Shown here piece after piece: positions 52,190 to 61,420 of a DNA stretch of 64,000 nucleotides. Position 1 is the stretch's first letter. Every line of letters begins with the position of its first letter. Both the position numbers and the translations under genes were made by a program. Below the pieces are notes generated by a model. It was not told the origin of the DNA, made no database searches, and saw only the letters and a program-made list of their open reading frames with translations. Source of the DNA: Providencia rustigianii DSM 4541 (GTDB lineage: Bacteria; Pseudomonadota; Gammaproteobacteria; Enterobacterales; Enterobacteriaceae). The stretch is taken from assembly GCF_000156395.1 (NCBI RefSeq), contig NZ_GG703822.1:63018-127017 (forward strand). The letters are read 5' to 3'.

Positions 52190-53011
52190 ATGTCGCGTGA
52201 AGAACTGGATAGAATTTGGGGATATATAAAGGAAGAAGCCAAAGCGCTTGCTGACTGCGAACCGTTACTTGCCAGTTTTTTTAATGCGACACTGCTGAAA
52301 CATGAAAACCTCGGCAGCGCTCTCAGCTATATGTTAGCCAATAAACTCAGTTCACCGATTATGCCTGCCATGGAAGTGCGTGAAATTGTTGAGGAAGCTT
52401 ATCGCAATGATGAGCAGATGATTTTCTCCGCTGCGATGGATCTTTCCGCTGTTCGCCTGCGTGACCCCGCCGTTGATAAATATTCCACTCCACTGCTGTA
52501 TTTAAAAGGTTTTCATGCCTTGCAAGCTTATCGGATCGGTCATTGGCTATGGGGCGAAGGGCGTAAGGCGTTAGCTGTATACCTGCAAAATCAAATTTCG
52601 GTTTCTTTTGGTGTTGATATTCATCCCGCAGCCCAAATTGGTTGTGGCATTATGCTCGACCATGCAACGGGTATTGTGATTGGTGAAACGGCGATTGTTG
52701 AGAATGATGTTTCGATTTTACAGTCGGTTACTCTCGGCGGTACCGGTAAAACTTGCGGCGATCGTCATCCTAAAGTACGTGAAGGGGTCATGATTGGTGC
52801 AGGTGCAAAGATTTTAGGCAATATCGAAATCGGCCGTGGTGCAAAAATTGGTGCTGGCTCTGTGGTGTTACATCCAGTTCCACCTCATACAACTGTTGCT
52901 GGAGTCCCAGCTCGCATTGTAGGTAAACCAACCAGCGATAAGCCATCTCTGGAAATGGATCAAAACTTTAATGGGAACATTGATGGTTTTGAAGATGGGG
53001 ATGGGATTTAG
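52190..53011 (+). CDS. cysE: Serine O-acetyltransferase
   Basis: Makes O-acetylserine, the cysteine precursor, and is feedback-inhibited by cysteine. The 273 residues equal E. coli, with the N-terminal helical domain and the left-handed beta-helix hexapeptide repeats (GVDIHPAAQIGCGIMLDHATG through GAGSVVLHPVPPHTTVAGVPARIVG). The last 20 residues form the tail that binds CysK. ATG 52190 follows GAGAG. Confidence 0.97.
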   Translation: MSREELDRIWGYIKEEAKALADCEPLLASFFNATLLKHENLGSALSYMLANKLSSPIMPAMEVREIVEEAYRNDEQMIFSAAMDLSAVRLRDPAVDKYSTPLLYLKGFHALQAYRIGHWLWGEGRKALAVYLQNQISVSFGVDIHPAAQIGCGIMLDHATGIVIGETAIVENDVSILQSVTLGGTGKTCGDRHPKVREGVMIGAGAKILGNIEIGRGAKIGAGSVVLHPVPPHTTVAGVPARIVGKPTSDKPSLEMDQNFNGNIDGFEDGDGI

Positions 53012-53024
53012 GTAAGGAGATAGA

Positions 53025-53219
53025 GTGGTAGAGAAAGTATGTATTATTGAGTCTTTGCAGCAATGTGATGTTGCTATAAATCACAAGAGAGTATCGTGTA
53101 TAACTGAAGCGTCCTTACTTGAAAAACTCAATGAATATAATAGCCATTCAGATATTTTCATCCAAGCTAGCCCTATAGAGATTGACCATTCAGAAGATAA
53201 ATTAAAGGAGCTTAATTAG
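53025..53219 (+). CDS. Small protein of unknown function downstream of cysE
   Basis: A 64-residue acidic protein, MVEKVCIIESLQQCDVAINH..., from GTG 53025. An AAGGAGA ribosome binding site lies about five bases upstream and only 13 bp separate it from cysE, so it is likely translated as the last gene of secB-gpsA-cysE. No transmembrane segment or signal is evident. It has three cysteines and I recognise no family. Its stop codon lies inside the terminator hairpin. Confidence 0.65.
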   Translation: MVEKVCIIESLQQCDVAINHKRVSCITEASLLEKLNEYNSHSDIFIQASPIEIDHSEDKLKELN

Positions 53220-53232
53220 CTCCTTTATTATT
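53204..53232 (+). terminator. Terminator of the secB-gpsA-cysE operon
   Basis: AAAGGAGCT (53204-53212) pairs with AGCTCCTTT (53218-53226), followed by ATTATTTT. The stem begins within the last codons of the small upstream gene, so ribosomes finishing that gene could affect hairpin formation. Confidence 0.75.
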
Positions 53233-53234
53233 TT

Positions 53235-53738
53235 CTAATCTTTCAGCAATGCGCCCGGATATCCCAACTGACGCCATGCCTCAAAAACCACCACCGCAAC
53301 AGAGTTCGACAAATTCATACTGCGGCTTTCTGCCAGCATTGGAATGCGAATTTTCTGCTCCATCGGCATATTGTCGAGCACATAAGGCGGTAAGCCTCGA
53401 GTTTCTGGACCAAACATCAAATAGTCATCTTCGCGATAGCTGACATTGCTATGGCTCGGTTTGCCTTTGGTGGTTAATGCAAACACCCGAGTACCGCTTT
53501 CTGACTGATTATTATCCGGATTTAAACCTTCACTTTCTAAAAAAGCATAGTAGTCATGATGGTGTTTGATATCAGCAAATTCACTGTAATCCAGCCCAGC
53601 ACGGCGTAGCCGTTTATCATCCCAAGTAAATCCAAGTGGATGAATAAGGTGCAAACTAAAACCCGTATTAGCGCATAAGCGGATGATATTCCCGGTATTT
53701 GGTGGGATCTCTGGTTCGAATAAAACAATATGTGGCAT
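53235..53738 (-). CDS. trmL: tRNA (cytidine/uridine-2'-O)-methyltransferase TrmL
   Basis: TrmL (YibK) 2'-O-methylates the wobble base of tRNA-Leu isoacceptors. The SPOUT knot is clear: [19 protein letters not shown]-like start, [11 protein letters not shown] and [20 protein letters not shown]. From ATG 53738 it has 167 residues against 157 in E. coli; a polar insertion ([11 protein letters not shown]) at about residues 90-100 explains this. The frame is open 66 codons upstream without conservation. It marks one edge of the O-antigen locus. Confidence 0.94.
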   Translation of the reverse strand: MPHIVLFEPEIPPNTGNIIRLCANTGFSLHLIHPLGFTWDDKRLRRAGLDYSEFADIKHHHDYYAFLESEGLNPDNNQSESGTRVFALTTKGKPSHSNVSYREDDYLMFGPETRGLPPYVLDNMPMEQKIRIPMLAESRSMNLSNSVAVVVFEAWRQLGYPGALLKD

Positions 53739-53840
53739 AGCGTTAATTAGATATTTTTCGGAATAAAAAGATGATGCAGAGTTTACGCGCAATTTTGTCA
53801 ATATGCATCCATTGCGTGGGGCGGGGAGTTGGGGGATATA

Positions 53841-53865
53841 AAAAAGGCGAGCTGGTGGCTCGCCT
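53841..53865 (-). terminator. Terminator of the O-antigen operon
   Basis: AGGCGAGC and GCTCGCCT pair across a 5-nt loop and, on the minus strand, are followed by TTTTTT. It lies 24 bp past galE and ends the long minus-strand operon before trmL. Confidence 0.85.
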
Positions 53866-53889
53866 AAAAATTCATATTTAAATAGTAAA

Positions 53890-54912
53890 TTATTTATAGC
53901 CGTTAGGATTCTTTGATTGCCAGCGCCAACTATCATCGACCATATCTTGTACTGAATATTGTGCTTTCCAGCCTAAATCATTGAATGCTTTTGTAGGGCT
54001 AGACCAACATTCCGCGATATCACCTGGGCGCCTAGCAACGACTCTGTATGAAATTGGCTTATTAGCGGCTTTTTCAAAGGCTGCGATCATTTCTAAAACA
54101 CTGGTGCCTTTGCCTGTACCAAGATTATAAATATATAATCCTGATTTTTGGCTTGTATGGGTCAGTGCAGCAATATGGCCATCGGCTAAATCCATCACAT
54201 GGATATAATCACGCACACCCGTTCCATCAGGGGTTGGATAGTCATCTCCAAATACCATAACTTCTTTATGACGCCCGACAGCAACTTGAGCTATATAAGG
54301 TGTTAAATTATTTGGGATACCTTGCGGATCTTCACCAATTAACCCAGATTGATGAGCACCAACAGGGTTGAAGTAGCGTAATAAGGTAATGGACCATTCA
54401 TTTTTTGCGATATGCAGGTCTGTTAAGATACGCTCTACCATATACTTACTGGTACCGTAAGGATTGGTGGTGCCACCTACTTTTGAATTTTCAGTCAGTG
54501 GTACTTCTTCTGGATCACCATATACTGTCGCCGAGGAGCTGAAAATTAAACTTTTCACGCCCGCTTGCTGCATGCTTTGAACTAAAACTAAGGTGCCATT
54601 CACATTCACATCATAATATTCAATTGGTTTTTCAACTGACTCACCAACCGCCTTTAGACCTGCAAAATGAATGACGGATCTAATGGAATGCTCGGCAAAA
54701 ATAGTATCCAAAATTGCTTTATCACGAACATCCCCTTGGTAGAACGTAGGTTTAGTCCCCGTGATAGTTTCAATGCGGTTAAGTACTTCAAGATTGGCAT
54801 TATGCAGATTATCCAAAATAATCGGTTGGATACCTTGCTGGATCATTTGCACACAGGTATGGCTGCCAATATAGCCAAGACCGCCGGTGACTAGAACGCT
54901 GGGGTTGTTCAT
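53890..54912 (-). CDS. galE: UDP-glucose 4-epimerase
   Basis: Interconverts UDP-Glc and UDP-Gal, and in some homologs the N-acetyl forms, to supply O-antigen synthesis. The 340-residue extended SDR has [31 protein letters not shown] and catalytic YGTSK, then [12 protein letters not shown]. It is the last gene of the O-antigen operon and is less AT-rich than the central genes. Whether it also makes UDP-GalNAc cannot be decided by eye. Confidence 0.92.
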   Translation of the reverse strand: MNNPSVLVTGGLGYIGSHTCVQMIQQGIQPIILDNLHNANLEVLNRIETITGTKPTFYQGDVRDKAILDTIFAEHSIRSVIHFAGLKAVGESVEKPIEYYDVNVNGTLVLVQSMQQAGVKSLIFSSSATVYGDPEEVPLTENSKVGGTTNPYGTSKYMVERILTDLHIAKNEWSITLLRYFNPVGAHQSGLIGEDPQGIPNNLTPYIAQVAVGRHKEVMVFGDDYPTPDGTGVRDYIHVMDLADGHIAALTHTSQKSGLYIYNLGTGKGTSVLEMIAAFEKAANKPISYRVVARRPGDIAECWSSPTKAFNDLGWKAQYSVQDMVDDSWRWQSKNPNGYK

Positions 54913-54943
54913 GGTTGAGTCCTATCTATAAACCTTTCTGAAT

Positions 54944-55891
54944 TTATTTAAATTCGTACTGAACTGTATTAGCGATACCTTGTTCCAAAGTGACTGGCGG
55001 AACAAAAGAGGTATTTCCAATATAGTTTGATTTAAATTGTGTACGAGCACAGAATTTTTTTACACGAATACTACTCACTGGGAATTCTTTCCCTGTGAGT
55101 TTAGAAAGTACGTCAAAGCAATAGCCACCTAAAATTCCAACTGGATATGGAATGCGGATATTGGATTTTGGTTTATCTAAAGCACCACAGATGATTGTAG
55201 TTAATTCATTCATCGTAAAATCAGGTTTATCGATGTAATTAAATACGTGCTTGCCTTCTGTGAAGGTGGTGGCAAATAGTATGAATGCTGCAATGTTTTC
55301 AACATATGCCATTGATTTTTGGTTGTTACCCGAACCGATCATTAAGAAGCGACCAGATGCGATTTGGCGGAATAAGTTATAAACATTCCCACGGTTATTT
55401 TCACCAAACACAACGGTTGGACGAATGGTAACTAAGATTTTATCCGCAGACTGCGCCTGCCATGCGTCATAGACATATTCTGCTTCTAATTTAGATTTAC
55501 CGTAGTGGTTGAATGGATGATATTCGCCATCTTCACCCGTTTCTTTCTCAACGAAACCATAAACAGCAACAGATGAAGTAAAAACAATATGTTTGATGCC
55601 GAGTTGGTCTGCAACATTACAGACATTCTTCGCACCATCAACATTGACGTCGTAATAAAGACTTATTGGATGAACATTATCTTTATGTTTAGCTGATAGG
55701 TTGATAATGACATCACTGCCTTTTAATGGCTCGATAAGTGTTTCTGGTTTAGTGACATCACCAAATTCCCATTTTTCAGGGTGCGCTTCACTTTTTTCGA
55801 TATCAACAATTTTGAAATCGATATTTTGAGATTTTAATTGGTTTGACAGACGTGTTCCGATAAAACCGGAACCACCGATGATTGTTAGCAT
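54944..55891 (-). CDS. NAD-dependent epimerase/dehydratase (SDR), nucleotide-sugar enzyme
   Basis: A 315-residue extended SDR with the cofactor motif GGSGFIG (6-12), the TSSVAVYG segment and catalytic YGKSK. The C-terminal half resembles 4-keto-sugar reductases of the WbpV type rather than GalE. It probably acts on a UDP-sugar for O-antigen synthesis, for example in an N-acetylquinovosamine or fucosamine route, but a partner 4,6-dehydratase is not visible in the window. The exact substrate is unknown. Confidence 0.7.
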   Translation of the reverse strand: MLTIIGGSGFIGTRLSNQLKSQNIDFKIVDIEKSEAHPEKWEFGDVTKPETLIEPLKGSDVIINLSAKHKDNVHPISLYYDVNVDGAKNVCNVADQLGIKHIVFTSSVAVYGFVEKETGEDGEYHPFNHYGKSKLEAEYVYDAWQAQSADKILVTIRPTVVFGENNRGNVYNLFRQIASGRFLMIGSGNNQKSMAYVENIAAFILFATTFTEGKHVFNYIDKPDFTMNELTTIICGALDKPKSNIRIPYPVGILGGYCFDVLSKLTGKEFPVSSIRVKKFCARTQFKSNYIGNTSFVPPVTLEQGIANTVQYEFK

Positions 55892-55897
55892 AAACCA

Positions 55898-56935
55898 TTA
55901 TCCTTGAATTAGTTTGATATATTCAGTCGCGACAGATTCAATATTAAATTGATACCGTGTATTTTGTGCACAATTATAATAGGCTAAATAATTTTCTGAT
56001 ATTTCTGTCAATGCCTTAAGTAAATTGTCCACATCATTATTCATTAATAGTCCATTACTTTTTCCATCGGAATAATATATAAGTTCAGAGCATCCACCAA
56101 CATCACTTAAAATTAATGGTAAGCCAGCGGAACCTGCCTCTATAGCTGACATTGGTAACCCTTCGCTATCAGAGCAAAGAACGAAGATATCAAAGTCATG
56201 ATAAGTATTAAAATTATTAATTTCACCTAAGAAAAATATATTTTTATGTCTATCGGAACATTGTGATTTGAAACTTTCAAGCAGAGGGCCATCACCAACT
56301 AGATAAAAATCTACGGAAGGTGTTTTTTTCGCTGCTTCAATAAATAAGTCAGCTCGCTTAGGATGAATCATTCTTCCTACAAAAAGAGCTTTTAATCTAT
56401 CGTTTACGTTTTCTTTTCTTTTTAGTGGGGATATTCTATTTTTTATAACGGAAATTTTATTTTCACTTATACCAATAATGTTCATGGCATTTTTTTTATC
56501 TTGCTCGGAAACACAAAGGATAGTATTCGAAATCAATGATAATGATTTTTCAATCCAACAAAAAACATTTTTAAATTTCCCTCCGTTATATATACAGGAC
56601 CAACCATGAGAGACATATATATGATTATGAGGTTTTAGTAGTTTAGCTAGACGAGCATATAGACCAGCATTAGCTGAATTTGAAATAACAGTATCAATAT
56701 TATTTTTTTTCAAGATTTTTGATATTTTAAAAATGCAAGATGGTTTTTTAGCGCTTGCCAATTCAGGAATGATAAATGTATTTTCAATTGAAAAGTAATT
56801 TGTCAACCAACCATTTTCTGATGTTATTAAATATACATCGAAGGTGGGTTTTAATATGTTATATAATTCTAACACCCAAGTTTGAGCGCCGCCAATTTCA
56901 GATTTAGTGATTACAATAGCAATTTTATTATTCAT
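55898..56935 (-). CDS. GT4 family glycosyltransferase (O-antigen)
   Basis: A 345-residue GT-B transferase beginning MNNKIAIVITKSEIGGAQTW, with the donor-domain LFVGRMIHPKRADLF and CSDSEGLPMSAIEAGSAGLP carrying the EX7E-type motif. An in-frame ATG four codons upstream (56947) is also possible. Either start overlaps the wzy stop, so translation is coupled. AT-rich like its neighbours. Sugar specificity is unknown. Confidence 0.85.
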   Translation of the reverse strand: MNNKIAIVITKSEIGGAQTWVLELYNILKPTFDVYLITSENGWLTNYFSIENTFIIPELASAKKPSCIFKISKILKKNNIDTVISNSANAGLYARLAKLLKPHNHIYVSHGWSCIYNGGKFKNVFCWIEKSLSLISNTILCVSEQDKKNAMNIIGISENKISVIKNRISPLKRKENVNDRLKALFVGRMIHPKRADLFIEAAKKTPSVDFYLVGDGPLLESFKSQCSDRHKNIFFLGEINNFNTYHDFDIFVLCSDSEGLPMSAIEAGSAGLPLILSDVGGCSELIYYSDGKSNGLLMNNDVDNLLKALTEISENYLAYYNCAQNTRYQFNIESVATEYIKLIQG

Positions 56936-58073
56936 ATTTTTTGGCATTTTTTTGGGATATAATAATTATTAATATAATAAATAAATTAAAAAAAATGAAG
57001 GTGGGTGAGGATATTTTCATAAAGCATAATAAAATTAGTGATTTTTCTTTGAAATTAAAATTTATATGAGCCAAGAAAATTAAAAAGGTAATAACCAATA
57101 AAATGCCTATAGGTACTCCAAAAATCACAAAAAATGAACCAAATATAGTAAGGTCATATAAAGCTTCGTAAAATAAAGGCGCAGATATGCTTTTACCAGT
57201 CAATCCATAACCAAAATATAAAAGATGTTCAGAAGATAGAAGATTTTTAATTATTTCAAATTTAATATTATTACTGGAATCGAGACCAGATTGAAATATA
57301 TCGTAACGTTCTAATATTTCCGGTATGGAAATTAGTAATAATGGGCATAGGAATAATATAAAAATAGGAAGGTTATTTTTTTTGAATAAAATTATTGTCA
57401 AATATAGGGATATCAATATTATTCCAAGTGTCGATAAAGTTAAGAAACAACTTATTGCACCTATAAAATAATACACATCTAATTTTGGTTTTATAAGGTA
57501 ATATATTGTTAATAGGGATACGATTATACCTGATATAATGGATGGTTCCGCAGTTAATCCTGATGGTCTAAACGCCCCATTGGAATAAGATGTTCGGGAG
57601 TTTATGCCGCCTAACATTTCAGAATAATCGATATTAAAACTAAGTAAATAATAGGATGAAAATTGAATTATAACGGAAAGAGATAAGATAAGTATTACAA
57701 TTCTTATAGATTTTATGTAAGTGTCATTATTAAATCTCGATATTTTCTCAAATATAAAATAGCTACAAATAATCCAAAAACACACTCGCATCGTTTGTAA
57801 CCAAATTAACTCTTGGTGTAATAAAAAAAATGATTGAATACTAGTCCAGACTAAAATGAAAGAAATTAATGATAATGTAACTATTAGACTTCTAATTTTC
57901 ACAGAATTATTAGATAAATAAATGAATGTGGAAATAAATCCAAGAAATACGAGTTGAGTACCATAAGTAATTATAGGAGATGGTAATATAATAGAAAAAA
58001 AAAGAATTATACTACTCAATAACCATACGTCAGAAGATTTTTTTATATCTAGGTTGATTTTATTTTTTTGCAT
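56928..58073 (-). CDS. wzy: O-antigen polymerase Wzy
   Basis: A very hydrophobic 381-residue protein with about ten or more transmembrane segments and a larger periplasmic loop in the middle (NSRTSYSNGAFRPSGLTAEPS), which matches the Wzy polymerase pattern rather than Wzx. Wzy joins repeat units on undecaprenyl diphosphate in the periplasm. I chose ATG 58073 (MQKNKINLDIKK), overlapping the upstream stop by 14 bp; the frame is open 19 codons further. Codon usage is strongly AT-rich. Sequence conservation in this family is low, so the call rests on topology and context. Confidence 0.8.
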   Translation of the reverse strand: MQKNKINLDIKKSSDVWLLSSIILFFSIILPSPIITYGTQLVFLGFISTFIYLSNNSVKIRSLIVTLSLISFILVWTSIQSFFLLHQELIWLQTMRVCFWIICSYFIFEKISRFNNDTYIKSIRIVILILSLSVIIQFSSYYLLSFNIDYSEMLGGINSRTSYSNGAFRPSGLTAEPSIISGIIVSLLTIYYLIKPKLDVYYFIGAISCFLTLSTLGIILISLYLTIILFKKNNLPIFILFLCPLLLISIPEILERYDIFQSGLDSSNNIKFEIIKNLLSSEHLLYFGYGLTGKSISAPLFYEALYDLTIFGSFFVIFGVPIGILLVITFLIFLAHINFNFKEKSLILLCFMKISSPTFIFFNLFIILIIIISQKNAKKYE

Positions 58074-59160
58074 TTGAATATATTTCAATCCAGTTGGATA
58101 CGATATTTTCAATAGAAAAATTATCTTCAATGTGTTTTCTTGCTAACTTTTGGAGATTTTCTTTATCTAGATTTGGCATTGATATGGCTTTTAATATAGC
58201 ATCCGAAAGTTTTTTACTATCTTTAATAGGTACTAGAAATCCATTATTACCTAATACCTCTTTAACCCCACCACTATCAGTTGCAATAGTTATTCTTTCG
58301 CATGACATCGCTTCTGCCACAACTAAACCAAAGCCTTCCCACTCCGATGAAAGTACAAAAAAATCACATGCAGACATCCAATCATGAATATTATCTTTTA
58401 AACCTAAAAAAATTACATTACTCTCAAGATTTAATTTTTTAGTCAAAGAGTGAAGCTCTTCTTTTAATTCACCATCACCAATAATTAAAATTTTTATATT
58501 GGAGTAGGTAGCTCTAACATGAGAAAAAGCAACTAATAAGTTAGGGTAATCTTTAGCTTTTGTTAACCGGCCGACAGATAGAAAGACAATATCATTTTCA
58601 GAAATATTTAATTCACTTTTAATTGAAATCCTAGATTTTTGAGAAAATGTAAATTTAGTTGTATCAATTCCATTATATTGTGTTCGGATTTTATTCGGTG
58701 TTACAGCTTTTTTTTCTAGAAACTCATCAACTGCTTCTTGACTTACATTAGTTGATATGTCAGCTAGAAAGTCAGTAAATCGATATGAGAGCATTCGTAG
58801 CCTGCCACCTTCATTTTTATTATGCATAGTTGATACTAAAAACTTCATTGGTGTGGATATGCGTAATAATCTAGCAAATATATTGGCGTGAATCATGTGG
58901 CTGTGAACAACATCAGGTTTAATTTTTATTATTATCTTACGAGCTGAAAAATAGGCTTTAATAAAACCGAATAAAGATTTTTTTAAATTTAGACAATCAA
59001 TCTTAACTTCAGATTTTTGTGGTTTTATGATTAATGTATCAGTTAGAGATATAATATGTACAAAATGCCCCCTTTTTACATATTCATCTGCAAGGTTACA
59101 AAGTTGTTTTTCTGCACCTCCCATACCTAGTCCTGTTGTTATAAAAACAATTTTCATCAT
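58060..59160 (-). CDS. GT4 family glycosyltransferase (O-antigen)
   Basis: A 366-residue GT-B protein with the N-terminal TTGLGMGGAEKQLCNLADEY, PDVVHSHMIHANIFARL, VGRLTKAKDYPNLL and SSEWEGFGLVVAEAMSC. The EX7E catalytic pair lies in EGFGLVVAE. It is cytoplasmic and acts on the lipid-linked repeat unit. It is two bases from the preceding transferase gene and overlaps wzy, a tight operon. Donor sugar is not predictable here. Confidence 0.87.
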   Translation of the reverse strand: MMKIVFITTGLGMGGAEKQLCNLADEYVKRGHFVHIISLTDTLIIKPQKSEVKIDCLNLKKSLFGFIKAYFSARKIIIKIKPDVVHSHMIHANIFARLLRISTPMKFLVSTMHNKNEGGRLRMLSYRFTDFLADISTNVSQEAVDEFLEKKAVTPNKIRTQYNGIDTTKFTFSQKSRISIKSELNISENDIVFLSVGRLTKAKDYPNLLVAFSHVRATYSNIKILIIGDGELKEELHSLTKKLNLESNVIFLGLKDNIHDWMSACDFFVLSSEWEGFGLVVAEAMSCERITIATDSGGVKEVLGNNGFLVPIKDSKKLSDAILKAISMPNLDKENLQKLARKHIEDNFSIENIVSNWIEIYSNAKK

Positions 59161-59161
59161 G

Positions 59162-60262
59162 CTATTTTCTCAGTAATTCTATCCAAAGAGGTAATATATT
59201 TTCCATGGAAAATCTATTGGAATTTATTATTGATTTTTTTTGAAATTGATTATACATATCATAATCTAACTCTAGCAATTGAATGGCATTTTTTATATGT
59301 AATGATAGGTCTTGTATATCATCAGGCTTACATAGCCACCCGGATTTATTATGTTGAATTATTTCACTTGGACCAACATCACAATCGAAAGAAATAACGG
59401 GTAACCCACATGCCTGAGCTTCCAATATAACTAACCCAAAGCCTTCAAACCTAGAGCTTAAAATAAAATATGAGGCAGTATAGTATTCTGCTAAAATGTT
59501 AGAGGTATTAGGAACTATTTGTACCGAAGAATTTAAAGATAATTCCATTATCATATTTTTTAGTTTAATTTCATCTTCACCAGAACCTACAATTCTTAGT
59601 TTCCAATTTGGATATTGCTTGCTAATTATCTCCCATGATGAAATTAATATATCAAAACCTTTTTGATGAGTTAATCGCCCAACAGCAAGAATTATTTTTT
59701 CTCTTGGAATTAGACTTCTATCGTGGGGATTATTAGAGTTTATAGTTATTGGATTAGGAATAACACAAATGTTTTTTACTGAAGTATTTTTTATCCAATA
59801 AGATTTATCCTTTTCAGTTAAGGTAATAATCATATCTGCATAATAGGCAGTAATATTTCGAATTTTTTTTCTGGATGATTTTCCAAGCGTCACATTATAA
59901 TTGAAATGTTCCCAACTATAATGTTTAGTTTCATGCATGCCAAATTTTGCAGGTATAGTATATATTGATAGCATTGTGTCGACATCAATAATAGCATCAA
60001 ACTTATTAAGTTTTAGGAAGCGCCTTAATTTAAAAATAGTCATTGGGAGCTGAATAAAGGCACTATATTTTTTGGCATGTAGTTGAAATACCTTCACGCT
60101 TTCATTTAAATCAAAAAAAGGTTTCTCTCCACCACTTAAATTTAGAATTGACACATCATAGTTTTTCTTGGCTAATTCATTAGCTATAACGGATGTTATT
60201 CTTTCCGTTCCACCTGAATTGTTTAAGTTGCCAATGAAAAAACAAATTTTAAGCATATTCAC
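59162..60262 (-). CDS. GT4 family glycosyltransferase (O-antigen)
   Basis: A 366-residue GT-B protein starting at GTG 60262 with AAGG six bases upstream; ATG 60256 is an alternative. It shows FFIGNLNNSGGTERITSVIA, SWEHFNYN, AVGRLTHQKGFDILI and SSRFEGFGLVILEAQACGLP. The GGTER and SWEH features are seen in GT4 galactosyltransferases such as AmsD, so a hexose transfer is plausible. Confidence 0.87.
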   Translation of the reverse strand: MNMLKICFFIGNLNNSGGTERITSVIANELAKKNYDVSILNLSGGEKPFFDLNESVKVFQLHAKKYSAFIQLPMTIFKLRRFLKLNKFDAIIDVDTMLSIYTIPAKFGMHETKHYSWEHFNYNVTLGKSSRKKIRNITAYYADMIITLTEKDKSYWIKNTSVKNICVIPNPITINSNNPHDRSLIPREKIILAVGRLTHQKGFDILISSWEIISKQYPNWKLRIVGSGEDEIKLKNMIMELSLNSSVQIVPNTSNILAEYYTASYFILSSRFEGFGLVILEAQACGLPVISFDCDVGPSEIIQHNKSGWLCKPDDIQDLSLHIKNAIQLLELDYDMYNQFQKKSIINSNRFSMENILPLWIELLRK

Positions 60263-60277
60263 GCTATACCTTATTAA

Positions 60278-61417
60278 TTATAATTGTTCATTTATTATTT
60301 TTTCAACATTACTACAAAATGTTGTATCAGAGTAATGAGCATATATGGATTTTGTTTTTTTATGCTCATTTTTTCTTACATAGTGAAGAAAATTAAAGAG
60401 TGAATTGAAATCATTTATTTTTAACGTATTTAATTCAGATTCTTGAATATTAAAATATAGTGGTCTCAAGTATTTCTGGCTGGAGTAGGTATCAATACCT
60501 ATTGGTTTCGATGTATATACATAGTCAAAAATAACAGATGAAACATCACTTATTAATCCAGAAGAGTCTGATAACATAGAATAAAGTTTGCTTCCGATGA
60601 AATCAAAGTCATCATATTTAATTACTTTAATATTTTCACAGTTGAATGAGGAGAAATTCCAGTCATTTAAAATATCATAAGGGTGTAATTTAATATAGAT
60701 AATTAGTTCTAACTGGGAAAGAACACTATTCAGCTCTTTGAATTTTGATAATGGTAGAAAGCTAATGTATCCATCATTAATTTCACCATCATTAAATGAC
60801 TTTTCACGTAATGAGCCATTTTTTGATTTGAAAAATGTAGGCATCCATATTATAAAGTTTTTCATGTTTTTTTTATCAGCTATTGCTGTAGATGATAAAC
60901 GTTTAGTTATCCAGTCATTTCTAGGAAGCCCTGTTGTAATCATTTTACATGAAGGTGATGCTATACTGCTTTGCATAAATGGAATAAAGTAATCAGCCCC
61001 AGAGATCAATATATCTTGTTGACATATGGTTTCGTTAATATCTCTTCCTATTTTTTTTATAGGGCTACCATGCCACAATGAAACAACTATTGGAAACTTA
61101 GAGAATTTGAATTTTTTATAGCCTGAACCATGTGTGTTAATGTGTACTTTTGATATAAGGGAGTAGTAAATTTCTTTTATTGAATTTACTTTTATATACT
61201 CAAGGTTTGTTATTTTTTCTGACAGCATTACTTTTTCAGTATACTCAATATCCTTAACAACCCAAATACATCGCCATTTTTTGTTGCTTTTTATATGGTG
61301 ATAATATGCTAAGGCATTGTCAGATAGATCTGGTGTGCTATAAAATAAAATTATATTTTTCTTAATCGATATGACATTTATTAATTTAATAAATAGTAAG
61401 GTTATATTTTTCAACAT
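60278..61417 (-). CDS. CDP-glycerol:glycerophosphotransferase family protein
   Basis: A 379-residue member of the TagB/TagF-like glycerophosphotransferase family, which moves glycerol phosphate from CDP-glycerol to a glycan. Family marks are VVSLWHGSPIKKIGRD, YIKLHP, LISDVSSVIFDYVYTSKPIG and the N-terminal amphipathic membrane-binding helix. A CDP-glycerol-forming cytidylyltransferase lies two genes upstream. I infer a glycerol-phosphate substituent on, or linkage in, the O-antigen. Other polyol phosphates are possible. Confidence 0.82.
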   Translation of the reverse strand: MLKNITLLFIKLINVISIKKNIILFYSTPDLSDNALAYYHHIKSNKKWRCIWVVKDIEYTEKVMLSEKITNLEYIKVNSIKEIYYSLISKVHINTHGSGYKKFKFSKFPIVVSLWHGSPIKKIGRDINETICQQDILISGADYFIPFMQSSIASPSCKMITTGLPRNDWITKRLSSTAIADKKNMKNFIIWMPTFFKSKNGSLREKSFNDGEINDGYISFLPLSKFKELNSVLSQLELIIYIKLHPYDILNDWNFSSFNCENIKVIKYDDFDFIGSKLYSMLSDSSGLISDVSSVIFDYVYTSKPIGIDTYSSQKYLRPLYFNIQESELNTLKINDFNSLFNFLHYVRKNEHKKTKSIYAHYSDTTFCSNVEKIINEQL

Positions 61418-61420
61418 AAT

